DNA of 64,000 nucleotides, from assembly GCA_030681645.1 (NCBI GenBank), contig JAUXRX010000037.1, positions 1 to 64,000 of the forward strand, read 5' to 3'. Position 1 is the first letter of the stretch. Each line of letters begins with the position of its first letter. This document shows positions 26,692 through 35,339 of this stretch, piece by piece. A program made the position numbers and the translations under genes. Source of the stretch: Archangium sp. (GTDB lineage: Bacteria > Myxococcota > Myxococcia > Myxococcales > Myxococcaceae). The notes under the pieces were generated by a model, which was not told where the DNA came from, searched no databases, and was given only the letters and a program-made list of their open reading frames with translations.

Positions 26692-27754
26692 GCCGGGTGA
26701 GCAGCGCCCGCAGCTTCGGATCGACTCGGTCCCACAGCTTCACGCAGACCCAGGTGCAGAAGATCAGCGCGGCCACCAGCACCCAGAACAGCGGCCAGTC
26801 GGCCTTCTCCCGGAAGTAGCGGGAAAAGAGCCCGACCCAGCGGTGGTACAGCAACATCTCGTGGAAGAAGTACGCCGAGAGTGAGGCTGCGCCGAAGCCG
26901 CCCAGCCACTTCGCGAAGGGGGTCTGCGCGCTGGTGGGCCACTTGCGTTCGATCAGCCTGAAGATCGCCACGATGCCCAGCACGTACGTCCACCGTCGCG
27001 CGGCGTCGGCGGGATCGGTGACCCAGAAGTTGTGCGGCGGGTAGAGCGCGGCGACCTGGTTCTCGAACCAGAAGAGCAGGGTGCCCAGGCCCATCAACAG
27101 CGCCAGCCAGCCCCAGAGCTCCTTCTCGGACTTCATCGCGCCGATGGTCGCGCCGAAGCTGGCGCCGAGGAACACGTAGCCCGCCCACGGCAGGAGCGGG
27201 AACGCGGCGCCGGTGGTGTCGTCGAGCACGCCGGGCTTGTTGTTGAGGAAGAGCTGCCAGAAGCCCGTCACCTGCTCGCCGAAGGGCGAGACGCCGAAGA
27301 TGAACAGCGCGATCAACAGCGTCACCCAGCGCAGCAGCTTCGGCCGGGTGGACAGGCCCACCAGCAGCGGCATCACCAGCAGCAGTGAGAGCCCGATGCA
27401 GTGGAGAATGTCGATGCGGAAGAACCACTTCGGCTCGCGGTAGACGGGGAACCAGATGAAGTTGATGTAGCTGGCCACCAGCAGCACCTCGCCGATGCGC
27501 TTGAGCGTCTTCTTCGCCTGCTCGGAGCGCCGGCCTGCCAGGCCCGCGCGCACCTGCACCAGCGCCAGCGCGAAGCCCGCCGAGAAGATGAAGGAGGGCG
27601 CGACCAGGCCATCGATGCGCACGAGGTTCTTGAAGAAGGCCTGCTGGTGGATCGCAGGGAGCAGCAGCACCAGCGCGTGCGTCTGGATCATCACCAGCAC
27701 CGCCACGCCACGGAGCCAGTCGAAGGCGTAGATCCGCGGAAGCGGGGGCGTCAT
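26654..27754 (-). CDS. DUF1624/heparan-acetyltransferase-like membrane protein
   Basis: 366 residues with about 10 membrane segments. The N-terminal signature RIYAFDWLRGVAVLVMIQTHAL with a conserved H in the first membrane helix matches the heparan-alpha-glucosaminide N-acetyltransferase-like and acyltransferase 3-like families, which move acyl groups across a membrane onto sugars. The substrate is unknown. The 3' end overlaps the peroxidase gene on the other strand. Confidence 0.75.
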   Translation of the reverse strand: MTPPLPRIYAFDWLRGVAVLVMIQTHALVLLLPAIHQQAFFKNLVRIDGLVAPSFIFSAGFALALVQVRAGLAGRRSEQAKKTLKRIGEVLLVASYINFIWFPVYREPKWFFRIDILHCIGLSLLLVMPLLVGLSTRPKLLRWVTLLIALFIFGVSPFGEQVTGFWQLFLNNKPGVLDDTTGAAFPLLPWAGYVFLGASFGATIGAMKSEKELWGWLALLMGLGTLLFWFENQVAALYPPHNFWVTDPADAARRWTYVLGIVAIFRLIERKWPTSAQTPFAKWLGGFGAASLSAYFFHEMLLYHRWVGLFSRYFREKADWPLFWVLVAALIFCTWVCVKLWDRVDPKLRALLTRLTSSAAKPPPAS

Positions 27755-27794
27755 TCGTGCTGATGGTACCCCGGCGATGGGCTATCAATCGCCC

Positions 27795-28004
27795 ATGAGT
27801 TCAACGGACCACGACGACCCGAAGAATCTCCCCGTCCCCTGGACCGCACGTCCCGAGGCCGACATCGAACATCACCGCCGCGAGTGGACCTCTGGCAAGC
27901 GCGGGGGCGGGCACGTGCCGAAGGACTTCGGCTGGGCCACCAACCCCAAGCAGCACCAGGAAGAGTTCGGGGCGAGCCAGCTGACGGCGCCGATCAGCAA
28001 GTGA
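27795..28004 (+). CDS. small hydrophilic hypothetical protein, 69 aa
   Basis: Rich in His, Asp, Glu and Lys, with no membrane segment and no family I recognise. It is probably largely disordered (GKRGGGHVPKDFGWATNPKQHQ). The start could also be the ATG at 27777; neither has a strong ribosome binding site. The stop codon lies exactly at the beginning of a modular repeat. Confidence 0.55.
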   Translation: MSSTDHDDPKNLPVPWTARPEADIEHHRREWTSGKRGGGHVPKDFGWATNPKQHQEEFGASQLTAPISK

Positions 28005-28089
28005 GCGGAGCCGGCCTGACGGGACGTCAGGCCAGCCAGGCTCGCAGCGAAGCGGAGAACTGGCCAGGGCGAAGCGACCAGAGAGACAG
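28005..28089. repeat. modular hairpin repeat, copy A
   Basis: GCGGAGCC is followed by a hairpin with 9-bp arms GGCCTGACG / CGTCAGGCC (28013-28021 and 28025-28033) and loop GGA. A tail of about 56 bp follows, starting AGCCAGGCTCG and ending GACCAGAGAGACAG. The tail is nearly identical to the copy at 49288-49343, but the stem sequence differs while pairing is kept. It fills the space between two convergent genes. Confidence 0.8.
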
Positions 28090-28092
28090 CCC

Positions 28093-29103
28093 TCACGGCT
28101 GGTTGATGAACGGCCCCTCGGGCGTGTCGACGATCGCGTAGCTCCCCGCGAAGAACAGCGCGCGCACCGCCGTGCCCGTGGGCAGGCCATCGGAGTCGTC
28201 GGTGAAGGTCACGCCATCGTCGGCGCTGCTCTTCAGCCCCCCGTTGCCGCCGGCCCAGAACTTCGTGCCGTCGCTCACGTAGAGCAGCACTCCGCCGGCG
28301 ATGGGGTTCGCCGCAGGGCGGAAGGTGTTGCCGTAGTTGTCGCTGCGCTGCTGCCCGTCCATCCCCGTCGAGACCACGACGAACGCGCCCATCGCGGCCA
28401 GCGCCTCCACCGGCCCTCTCAGCGTGCTCGCCGTCCAGTTCCGGCCGCTGTCGATCGACTCGAATAGCCCGCCGCTGACGCCCCACGCGAAGAGCTTCTG
28501 CTGCGCGGGTGCCGCGACCAGCTGCGTGAGCGGGGCAGCGAAGACCGCGGTGTTCACCACGCTGCGCCGCACGTACGGGCCCGAGAGGGTCTGCGAGGCG
28601 AACAGGCCACCGGTGGTGGCGAGCAGGAAATCGGTCGACTTCTTCACCAGCGTCCAGCTCGGGGTCGAGGGCGCGGTGGTGACCTGCGTCCAGGCGCCAT
28701 CGAGCACCTTCACGTAGAGCCCGCCGCCCGCGGCCCCGGCCGCCGTCATCACCAGCGACTGGTCGATGCGATCGAGCGAGGTCGGCTTCACGTCGCCGGT
28801 CAGCGGCGTGGTGACCGTCGCCCAGCGCGTCTGCGTGGCGTCGAGCGAGAGCAGGCCCTGGTCGCTCGCCACGTAGAGCACGTTGTCGAGCACCGCAGCG
28901 CCGCGCACCCGCGCACCGGCCGGCCAGCCGTCGGTGCGCTTGAGGTACTGCTCGTACTTGATGGGCTGCGGCCCGGCGTCGAAGGGCCCCGCGTCGAACC
29001 CCCCGGTGCCGCCGTCCGGCTCGCCCGCGGTGCCTTCGCAGCCTGCCAGCAGGAAGGTGAGGGTGGCGGCGCAGAGGCCGAGCCGGGTCGAGAGCTGCGT
29101 CAT
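28093..29103 (-). CDS. DAG-linker lipoprotein with beta-propeller-like repeats
   Basis: 336 residues. The signal peptide ends in a lipobox (FLLAGC). A linker with GGFDAGPFDAGPQP follows. The body has repeated units such as NVLYVASDQGLLSLD, GLYVKVLDGAWTQV, GGLFASQ, GGLFESIDSGRNW and GGLKSSADDGVTF, which resemble BNR/photosystem-stability-factor-type propeller blades. It is probably a surface or periplasmic binding protein with no known ligand. The ATG overlaps the stop of the upstream esterase as ATGA. Confidence 0.75.
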   Translation of the reverse strand: MTQLSTRLGLCAATLTFLLAGCEGTAGEPDGGTGGFDAGPFDAGPQPIKYEQYLKRTDGWPAGARVRGAAVLDNVLYVASDQGLLSLDATQTRWATVTTPLTGDVKPTSLDRIDQSLVMTAAGAAGGGLYVKVLDGAWTQVTTAPSTPSWTLVKKSTDFLLATTGGLFASQTLSGPYVRRSVVNTAVFAAPLTQLVAAPAQQKLFAWGVSGGLFESIDSGRNWTASTLRGPVEALAAMGAFVVVSTGMDGQQRSDNYGNTFRPAANPIAGGVLLYVSDGTKFWAGGNGGLKSSADDGVTFTDDSDGLPTGTAVRALFFAGSYAIVDTPEGPFINQP

Positions 29104-29819
29104 CGGGTGACCTGCCTTGCGAGAAAGTCTCCCAGCTTCAGGAGCGCGTCCTGGCCAATGGTATGCCCTCCGTCGAACGGAACGAACTCGTGTTGCATGC
29201 CCGCCTCGAGGAAGAGCTCCTTGAGCCACTCCGAGGCCGGGTACGGGAGGATGGGGTCCTGCCGGCCGTGCGACTGGAACACCGGCAGCCCGGCGCGCGC
29301 CTTCGCCTTCGCCCTCCACGCGTCTTCGATCAGCAGCGTGCCCGAGAGCACCACCAGCGCGCCGGGGGCCTCTTCCAGCCGCAGGGCGACGTCGGTGGCG
29401 ATCATCGCGCCCTGGCTGAAGCCCCCGAGGATGATCTTCGACATGGGCAGCCCGGTGTGGGCGGCGACGTCCTGCACCAGCGCCAGCATGGCCTTGCGCG
29501 CGGCCGGCATGCCCTCCGGCTCGACCTTGCGGAACTCGCGCTGCGCCGCCTCGTCGTGGGCCAGCCGCTGAATCGCCATCATGTCGATCAGCCACCACGC
29601 CCGCGATTCGCCGAAGCCCATGTCCAGCTCGAGCGGCGCGGCGGGAAAGTAGAAGCGCACGTCGCGCAGCGCGGGCACCTGCCGCGCCAGCTCGGGGCCG
29701 AGGCCGACCAGGTCGTCTCCGGGCGCGCCGAAGCCGTGACAGAGGATGAGGGCGGCTGTGGGGGCGGTCTGGGTGGCCTGGAAGATCTCGACGTCCAGCC
29801 CCGCGATGACGGTGTGCAT
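29100..29819 (-). CDS. phospholipase/carboxylesterase family alpha/beta hydrolase
   Basis: 239 residues. Catalytic Ser lies in GGFSQGA, Asp in GRQDPILP and His in GGHTIG, with an oxyanion region LCHGFGAPGDD. This matches the Abhydrolase_2 carboxylesterase family (acyl-protein thioesterase-like), which cleaves short-chain esters. No signal peptide, so cytoplasmic. A GGAG lies just before the ATG. It is coupled to the downstream lipoprotein gene by a 4-bp overlap. Confidence 0.88.
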   Translation of the reverse strand: MHTVIAGLDVEIFQATQTAPTAALILCHGFGAPGDDLVGLGPELARQVPALRDVRFYFPAAPLELDMGFGESRAWWLIDMMAIQRLAHDEAAQREFRKVEPEGMPAARKAMLALVQDVAAHTGLPMSKIILGGFSQGAMIATDVALRLEEAPGALVVLSGTLLIEDAWRAKAKARAGLPVFQSHGRQDPILPYPASEWLKELFLEAGMQHEFVPFDGGHTIGQDALLKLGDFLARQVTR

Positions 29820-29897
29820 TTCTCCGTGCCCGTACACACCGCCGGGCCCTGCGACAAGAGCTTGACCCAGGCGCGCCGCTGTATTGCCGTGCCGCCC

Positions 29898-31535
29898 GTG
29901 GCATTCACCCTCAGAGTCACTCAAGTCGGCACCGAAGCCGAAGAGTTCACCTTCGACACCGGTGAAGCCCGCCTCGGCCGCACCGCCGACAACGACGTCG
30001 TCATCAAGGACCCCTCGTCTTCGCGCAGCCATGCGCGCGTGTACGAAGAAGAGGGCCGCTTCTTCGTGGAGGACATGAAGAGCGCCAACGGCACGAAGCT
30101 CAACGCGAAGACCGTGAAGGCGCCCCTCGAGCTCAAGTCGGGCGATCGGATCACCATCGGCGACGTGACGCTCGAATTCGTCACCGCCGACTCGAACGAC
30201 ACGGTGCTGGGCGCGCCCTCGTCGACGGTCGACGACGCCGCGTCGGAACCCGAGGAAGATCCGAACGCCACCATGCTCAAGCCGCCGAGCAAGCCGGCCG
30301 CCGCGGTGATCGCGCGCGCGAAGAAGCCCCCGCCGCGGCGCGTGACGCCCCCTCCCGAAGAAGCCGAGCCGCCCGCCGACGAGCCTGAAGAGGAGCCTGC
30401 AGAGGAACCTGCGGCAGAAGAGCCCGCCGAGGAGGAAGAAGAGGTGGGGGAATCGACGAAGAACTTCGCCGTGCCGCCCCCGAAGGCGCTGCAGAAGCGG
30501 CCGGCGGCGCTGCCGGCGCGGCCTTCCCGGGCGCTGGCGACCACCGCCAGCAAGGACGAACCCGCGGCCCTGTCGGCGGCCGAGCGCGCCCGGAACCGCC
30601 GCGAGCTGCAGAAGTCGACCAGCGGCAAGGCGATGTTGTTGTGGTCAGACCTGCCGCTGCCCGGGAAGATCGCGGTCGGCGTGCTCGGCGGTGGCGCGGC
30701 GATCGCCATGCTGGTGCTGCTGGTGATCGCGGTGATCCCCAAACGTGTCGACAAGAAGGTCGAGCAGCTGACGCTCTCGCCCAACGGCGAGCCGATCCCC
30801 GAGTCCTACGGCGCGGGCGACGACGTCGACTTCGAGCGGCCCGACATGAAGTCGTTCACCTTCAGCTTCCAGTCACCCACGAAGATCGTCGGAGTGCTGC
30901 ACTACCAGGCGCGCGACTGCACCAAGGAAGAGGTGTCGATCGAGCTCAACGGCGCGCCGCTGGGCCACGTGCCGCCCGACACCGTCGAGGTGGCGCAGCG
31001 CCAGCTCGAGGTCGTGCTCCCCTCGACGCAGCTCAAGCTCAACGACGACAACGAGATCGTCTTCGACAACGTCAACAACCCGCCCGGCGAGGACACCTGG
31101 CGCATCTGGAACGTCTGGGTCGAGGTCTTCCCCATTCCCGAGATGAGCGCCGAAGAAGCAGGGCGCCGCGCCAAGGAGGATCTCGAGCGCGCCGCCAAGA
31201 TGTACGAGCTGAGGGCCGTCGGAGCGATGAACCTGTTCCGCTCGTGGAAGCAGTACCGCGACGCGTGGCTCCTGCTCGAGGCGACGCCCAACCGGCCGCC
31301 CGAGCTGCTGGAGATCGCCAGGTCGCGCATGCGGGAGATCCGCCCGGAGCTCGATCGCAAGTGCTCCGGCATGCTGGTCGACTACCAGAAGGAGATAAAC
31401 CAGAAGTACCCCAACATGGCCAACGCGAGGCAGGTGCTCCAGAACATCCCTGCGCACTTCGAGAAGGAGCACCCCTGCTACGGCATGAGCCGCGGCCTGC
31501 TGCGCAGCCTCGAGGATCTCTCCGGCGCGGAGTGA
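29898..31535 (+). CDS. FHA domain membrane protein
   Basis: 545 residues. An FHA phosphothreonine-binding domain occupies about residues 1-95 (LGRTADNDVVI, SRSHARVY, SANGTKLN). An acidic Pro/Glu/Ala-rich linker of about 150 residues follows. One membrane segment (VGVLGGGAAIAMLVLLVIAVI) and a large soluble C-terminal domain complete it. It could link Ser/Thr kinase signalling in the cytoplasm to an outside domain of unknown function. The GTG at 29898 is preferred, with another GTG at 29889. Two more genes follow on the same strand. Confidence 0.8.
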   Translation: MAFTLRVTQVGTEAEEFTFDTGEARLGRTADNDVVIKDPSSSRSHARVYEEEGRFFVEDMKSANGTKLNAKTVKAPLELKSGDRITIGDVTLEFVTADSNDTVLGAPSSTVDDAASEPEEDPNATMLKPPSKPAAAVIARAKKPPPRRVTPPPEEAEPPADEPEEEPAEEPAAEEPAEEEEEVGESTKNFAVPPPKALQKRPAALPARPSRALATTASKDEPAALSAAERARNRRELQKSTSGKAMLLWSDLPLPGKIAVGVLGGGAAIAMLVLLVIAVIPKRVDKKVEQLTLSPNGEPIPESYGAGDDVDFERPDMKSFTFSFQSPTKIVGVLHYQARDCTKEEVSIELNGAPLGHVPPDTVEVAQRQLEVVLPSTQLKLNDDNEIVFDNVNNPPGEDTWRIWNVWVEVFPIPEMSAEEAGRRAKEDLERAAKMYELRAVGAMNLFRSWKQYRDAWLLLEATPNRPPELLEIARSRMREIRPELDRKCSGMLVDYQKEINQKYPNMANARQVLQNIPAHFEKEHPCYGMSRGLLRSLEDLSGAE

Positions 31536-31557
31536 TTCGGCGCTATACCCGCCCGCC

Positions 31558-32268
31558 ATGGAAACGCCTTCTGGTGCGAAGCAGCGGTCCCCCTGGCTCT
31601 ACGTGTTGCTCGGCTGCGGTGGCCTCGCCGGCCTCATCTGCCTGGGGACGATGATCGTGGTGGGCCTCGGCGTGAAGGCGGTGAAGGACGTCGGCGAAGG
31701 CGTGACCGACCCCGCGGAGCGGCAGAAGAACGCCCTCAAGCAGCTCGGCGCGCTCCCCGAGGGCTACACGGTGGTGGCCAGCCTGAGCGTGTTCGTCATG
31801 CAGACCACCATCCTCACCGATCGCGAGATGCTGCCCGACGGCGGCTTCGTGCTCGGTGACGGCCACACGTTCTCGTATTTCCGCGTGATGGCGAACGACA
31901 ACAACAAGCGGGCCCGCGACTTCCTCCAGGGCAAGGACACCGACCCCGCGGCCCTCAAGCAGAACGGCATCAACATCGACGCCAAGGACATCGTGAAGCG
32001 CGGCCAGCTCACCATCGACGGGCGAAAGTTCTCGTACGTCGCCTCGCGCGGCCGCCTCGAGGGCCAGGGCCAGGGCGGCGCCCCCGAGGCGGGCTTGAAC
32101 AACGCCATCCTCTTCGAGTGCCCCGGTGAGCAGCTGCAGGTGGGCGTGTGGAGTCAGCTCGACCCCGCCCCCGAGAAGACCGCCGAGGAGCTCGACCTCG
32201 CCGGCACCGTCGCCGACGAAGCGCAGCTGGCGAAGTTCCTCAAGCCGATGAATCCCTGCGGCAGGTAA
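31558..32268 (+). CDS. single-pass membrane hypothetical protein, 236 aa
   Basis: One N-terminal membrane segment (YVLLGCGGLAGLICLGTMIVVGLG) after 16 polar residues, then a soluble domain of about 190 residues of unknown fold, facing the periplasm by the usual inside-positive rule. It lies 22 bp after the FHA gene and 9 bp before the predicted outer-membrane protein gene, so the three are probably one transcription unit. Confidence 0.7.
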   Translation: METPSGAKQRSPWLYVLLGCGGLAGLICLGTMIVVGLGVKAVKDVGEGVTDPAERQKNALKQLGALPEGYTVVASLSVFVMQTTILTDREMLPDGGFVLGDGHTFSYFRVMANDNNKRARDFLQGKDTDPAALKQNGINIDAKDIVKRGQLTIDGRKFSYVASRGRLEGQGQGGAPEAGLNNAILFECPGEQLQVGVWSQLDPAPEKTAEELDLAGTVADEAQLAKFLKPMNPCGR

Positions 32269-32277
32269 GCTCGCTCA

Positions 32278-34005
32278 ATGCTCCAGCTTCTGGTTGCTGC
32301 GTGTCTCGCCATCGGTGATGGCGGGGCGGGGGAAGATCTCGCGGCGGATCCGTACGGTTCGACGGGGGACACCGTGGCCGTCGACGCGGGCGAGGCCCCC
32401 GACGCGGGCGTACCGGTGGATGCGCCGATCGCCACGCCGCTGCCCGACCCGCTGCCCCCCGCGCCTCCGCCGGGTGAAGCCGAGCGCCGCGATGGCAGCA
32501 AGCCCGAGTTCGTCAAGGGTGAGCTCTCGATGTACCTGGGCAGCGATCGCCTCGCGGTGAAGAACACCCGCATCGGCGTGGCGGCCGGGCTCGATCGGTT
32601 CCTCGACAGCTACTACGCGCTGATCGAGCCGATGGTCGACCTGCGGCTCTTCGACGCGAAGCTGGGCATCGGCATCGGCGTGCCGCTGCGGATCGAGATC
32701 GTCAACCTCGCGCAGCTCGAGGGCAAGCCGTTCGCCAACGCGGGCCGGCTGCGCGTCGAGGACTACGACACGTTCCACGACTTCGGCCGCATCCTCAAAT
32801 ACATCACGTACGGGCGGAAGGAAGACCAGATCTACGTCAGCGCCGGCCAGCGCTACGCCTCGTCGATCGGCCACGGCGCGATCACCCGGCGCTACTCGCC
32901 CAGCATCAACCCCGACTACCCGCGCGCCTCGGCGCAGGTCGACATGTACAACGACTATGGCGGCTTCGAGCTGATGACGAACGACCTGCTCGAGTGGAAC
33001 CAGCTCTCGGGCCTGGCGTTCTTCAAGCCGCTCTCGTTCTTCAAGCCGCAGAACCTGATGGCGAAGACCTTCTCCATCGGCGTCACCGGCGGCCTCGACT
33101 GGGCAGCGCCCTTCACCATCTCGGCCGACCAGTACAAGTCGCGACTCGGCGTCGATGGCCGCCCGCTGGTCACCTCGATGAAGCCCGCGGCGTTGATCGG
33201 CTTCGACGCCGAGATGAAGGTGGTGAAGACCGACACGGTCGACATCAAGCCCTACGTCGACTACTCGCTGCTGTTCGGCGGCGACGGCGGCTTCACCGCG
33301 GGCGTGCTGGGCCGCTTCAACGTGGCCGCCTCGAGGGAGGTCGTGCACGCCTTCCGCCTGGTGGTCGAGGCGCGCTTCCTCGGCAGCCGCTACGCGCCCA
33401 GCTACTTCGACACGTTCTACGAGGTCGACCGCTTCGCCTACCTGAACAAGGACTACCGCACCGATCAGACCGTCGGCGCGGGCAACTACGTCCCCAAGCA
33501 GCGCTACCTGCTCGAGACCGGGTTGCAGCAGCGCTTCGGCTACTACGTCGAGGGGAGCTGGGGCGTGCGCAACGTGGTGGGCCTCACGCTCGCCCTCGAG
33601 GGCACCAGCGCGTCGCCGGCGGTCAACTTCGTGGCGCACCTCGAGGTGCCGGTGCTGAGCTTCGTGCAGGTGTTCGGCAGCTATTACCTGCGCGGCGTCG
33701 AGTCGTGGACCGAGCTGGGCACGCCCAACTTCCCCGGGCGCCAGGGCGTCATCGGCCTGTTCGGCGACAAGTCGATCGCGTTCGCGGGCGCGCGGCTGAA
33801 GATCCTCCCGATCCTCTTCCTCAACGGCCGCGTCTACAAGACGTTCCGCGTGAACGCGGACCTGGGGCGCTTCGACAACCAGTTCGGCTTCGCGGTCGAT
33901 CTCGAGATTGGCTACGAGTTCCGCAAGGCCGAGCCCGCGCCGCCCCCGAAGGAAGAGCCGACCCCGGCCCAGGGCTCCGCGATGGGCACGTCAGCGATGC
34001 GCTAG
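32278..34005 (+). CDS. predicted outer-membrane beta-barrel protein
   Basis: 575 residues with an N-terminal signal peptide (MLQLLVAACLAIGDG). A DAG-rich linker follows, and then many short aromatic-ended segments typical of beta strands, for example FVVEARFLGSRYAP-like and VEGSWGVRNVVGLTLALEG. No family name is clear. The C-terminus (AIGYEFRKAEPAPPPKEE type) ends in a Pro/Glu tail and not the usual aromatic residue, so the barrel assignment is tentative. Confidence 0.55.
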   Translation: MLQLLVAACLAIGDGGAGEDLAADPYGSTGDTVAVDAGEAPDAGVPVDAPIATPLPDPLPPAPPPGEAERRDGSKPEFVKGELSMYLGSDRLAVKNTRIGVAAGLDRFLDSYYALIEPMVDLRLFDAKLGIGIGVPLRIEIVNLAQLEGKPFANAGRLRVEDYDTFHDFGRILKYITYGRKEDQIYVSAGQRYASSIGHGAITRRYSPSINPDYPRASAQVDMYNDYGGFELMTNDLLEWNQLSGLAFFKPLSFFKPQNLMAKTFSIGVTGGLDWAAPFTISADQYKSRLGVDGRPLVTSMKPAALIGFDAEMKVVKTDTVDIKPYVDYSLLFGGDGGFTAGVLGRFNVAASREVVHAFRLVVEARFLGSRYAPSYFDTFYEVDRFAYLNKDYRTDQTVGAGNYVPKQRYLLETGLQQRFGYYVEGSWGVRNVVGLTLALEGTSASPAVNFVAHLEVPVLSFVQVFGSYYLRGVESWTELGTPNFPGRQGVIGLFGDKSIAFAGARLKILPILFLNGRVYKTFRVNADLGRFDNQFGFAVDLEIGYEFRKAEPAPPPKEEPTPAQGSAMGTSAMR

Positions 34006-34030
34006 TCGGCGCAGGCGCGTGCGCGTCGTG

Positions 34031-34231
34031 TCAGGGCTGCAGCTTTTTCTGCTGGGCGCGTCGCCTGGTGATCAGGATCGCGCCCACCACGCCAATGGTC
34101 GCTCCGACGCCAGCGCCGGGGTTCAACCCGATCGTCTCGTGGAGCAGGCCCAGGGTCAGCCCAGCGACCAGCCCGGTCCCGATCATGATGGCGACGATCA
34201 CTCCCCAGCTCATCGGCGTCGCAGTGGTCAT
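34031..34231 (-). CDS. small membrane protein, two TM segments, 66 aa
   Basis: Two hydrophobic segments separated by a short glycine-rich loop (LHETIGLNPGAG), with a basic C-terminus (RRRAQQKK). No family recognised. It lies convergent to the outer-membrane-protein gene and upstream, on the minus strand, of nothing clearly related. Confidence 0.55.
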   Translation of the reverse strand: MTTATPMSWGVIVAIMIGTGLVAGLTLGLLHETIGLNPGAGVGATIGVVGAILITRRRAQQKKLQP

Positions 34232-34289
34232 GGGCCCAGCCTACTCTCTCGAACGGTCTTTCTGGTCACCGTCGGGGTGACGACCGAAC

Positions 34290-35165
34290 TCAGGGTTGTC
34301 TCAGCGCCGGGGCCTCGATGCGCGGCGGTGGTGCGCTCGCGGCCCACCCACCCGCCACCACCACCAGCAGCAGCCCCGCGACGCTGGCGAGGCCCACCGG
34401 GTCTCCCAGCACCACCACGCCCAGCACCGCGGCGGTGAGCGGCTCGAGGTAGGTGAAGAGCCCGACCAGCTGGGCCTCGAGGCGCTGGAGGCTGAGGTTG
34501 AAGAGCAGGGCGGCGAAGAGCCCGTTCACCGCGCAGCCGAAGAGCACGATCGCCAGGCCCCGATCGACCGAGGTGGGGATCACCTGGCGGCCCAGCACCA
34601 CGAAGAGGATCAGCGCCGAGACCGCCGCGTGCAGCGACATCACCGCGATGGGCGTGAAGGACTTCGCCGCCCGGCGGCTGCCCAGCACCACGCCCGCGTA
34701 GAAGATCGCGCTGCCGCCTCCGAGGAGCGCGGTCACCTCCCAGCCCGCGGTCGAGCTGCCCTGGTTGAGCACGAGCGCGAGGCCCGCCAGCACCACCGGG
34801 CTCGCCCAGAGCGCCCGGGTCGAGCCCCGTTCACCGAGCAGCGCGGGCGCGGCGAGCGCGACCAGGGTCGGCGCGAGGTAGTGCGAGAGCACCGCGACGA
34901 CGATGGGCCCGCGCTCCAGCGCCGAGAAGTAGAGGACCATGTTGCCCGCATCGGCGAGGCCCACCAGCAGCAGCGCCCACACCGCGCCACGATCCGCGAA
35001 GGCCGCGCGCTTGAACACGAAGGGCGCCGGCAAGGCCATCACCACCAGCGCCAGGAAGCCGATGCTCACCCCGGCCGGGCCACCGGCGCGCGTGTACAGC
35101 GGCCAGGTGCCCCACAACGTCGCCGCCACGGCGATCAGCACGATGCCCGTCGCCCGCTTCGTCAC
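34290..35165 (-). CDS. EamA/DMT family transporter
   Basis: 291 residues, ten predicted membrane helices in two EamA repeats, the usual length for drug/metabolite transporters such as RhaT/YdcZ/RarD relatives. The GTG at 35165 (VTKRATGIVL) is chosen because it gives the family's usual start; the frame stays open further upstream. It may export small metabolites. It is divergent from the YcaO gene, so a link to that system is possible but not shown. Confidence 0.85.
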   Translation of the reverse strand: MTKRATGIVLIAVAATLWGTWPLYTRAGGPAGVSIGFLALVVMALPAPFVFKRAAFADRGAVWALLLVGLADAGNMVLYFSALERGPIVVAVLSHYLAPTLVALAAPALLGERGSTRALWASPVVLAGLALVLNQGSSTAGWEVTALLGGGSAIFYAGVVLGSRRAAKSFTPIAVMSLHAAVSALILFVVLGRQVIPTSVDRGLAIVLFGCAVNGLFAALLFNLSLQRLEAQLVGLFTYLEPLTAAVLGVVVLGDPVGLASVAGLLLVVVAGGWAASAPPPRIEAPALRQP

Positions 35166-35339
35166 GGCCCCGCGCCGGCCCAATCGCTGATCGTCATGGC
35201 GGCATCCTAGTACCTCGAGACGGTGATTCTGACCCAACGACGTACGCTCGGGATGAACGGTGACCACCTTCACCGTGGCGACGAACGAATGTCGTGATGC
35301 CGTCGACCTGGGAATGGAGGTACATCCGCGCTGGCCGGC
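35166..35339. other. divergent spacer between EamA transporter and YcaO
   Basis: 174 bp carrying both promoters. I looked here for a precursor peptide for the YcaO-TfuA pair. The best is a 14-codon ATG frame at about 35252-35296, which has no ribosome binding site and no leader/core look. I see no convincing peptide gene. A GGAGG at 35316-35320 is too far from the YcaO ATG. Confidence 0.4.
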
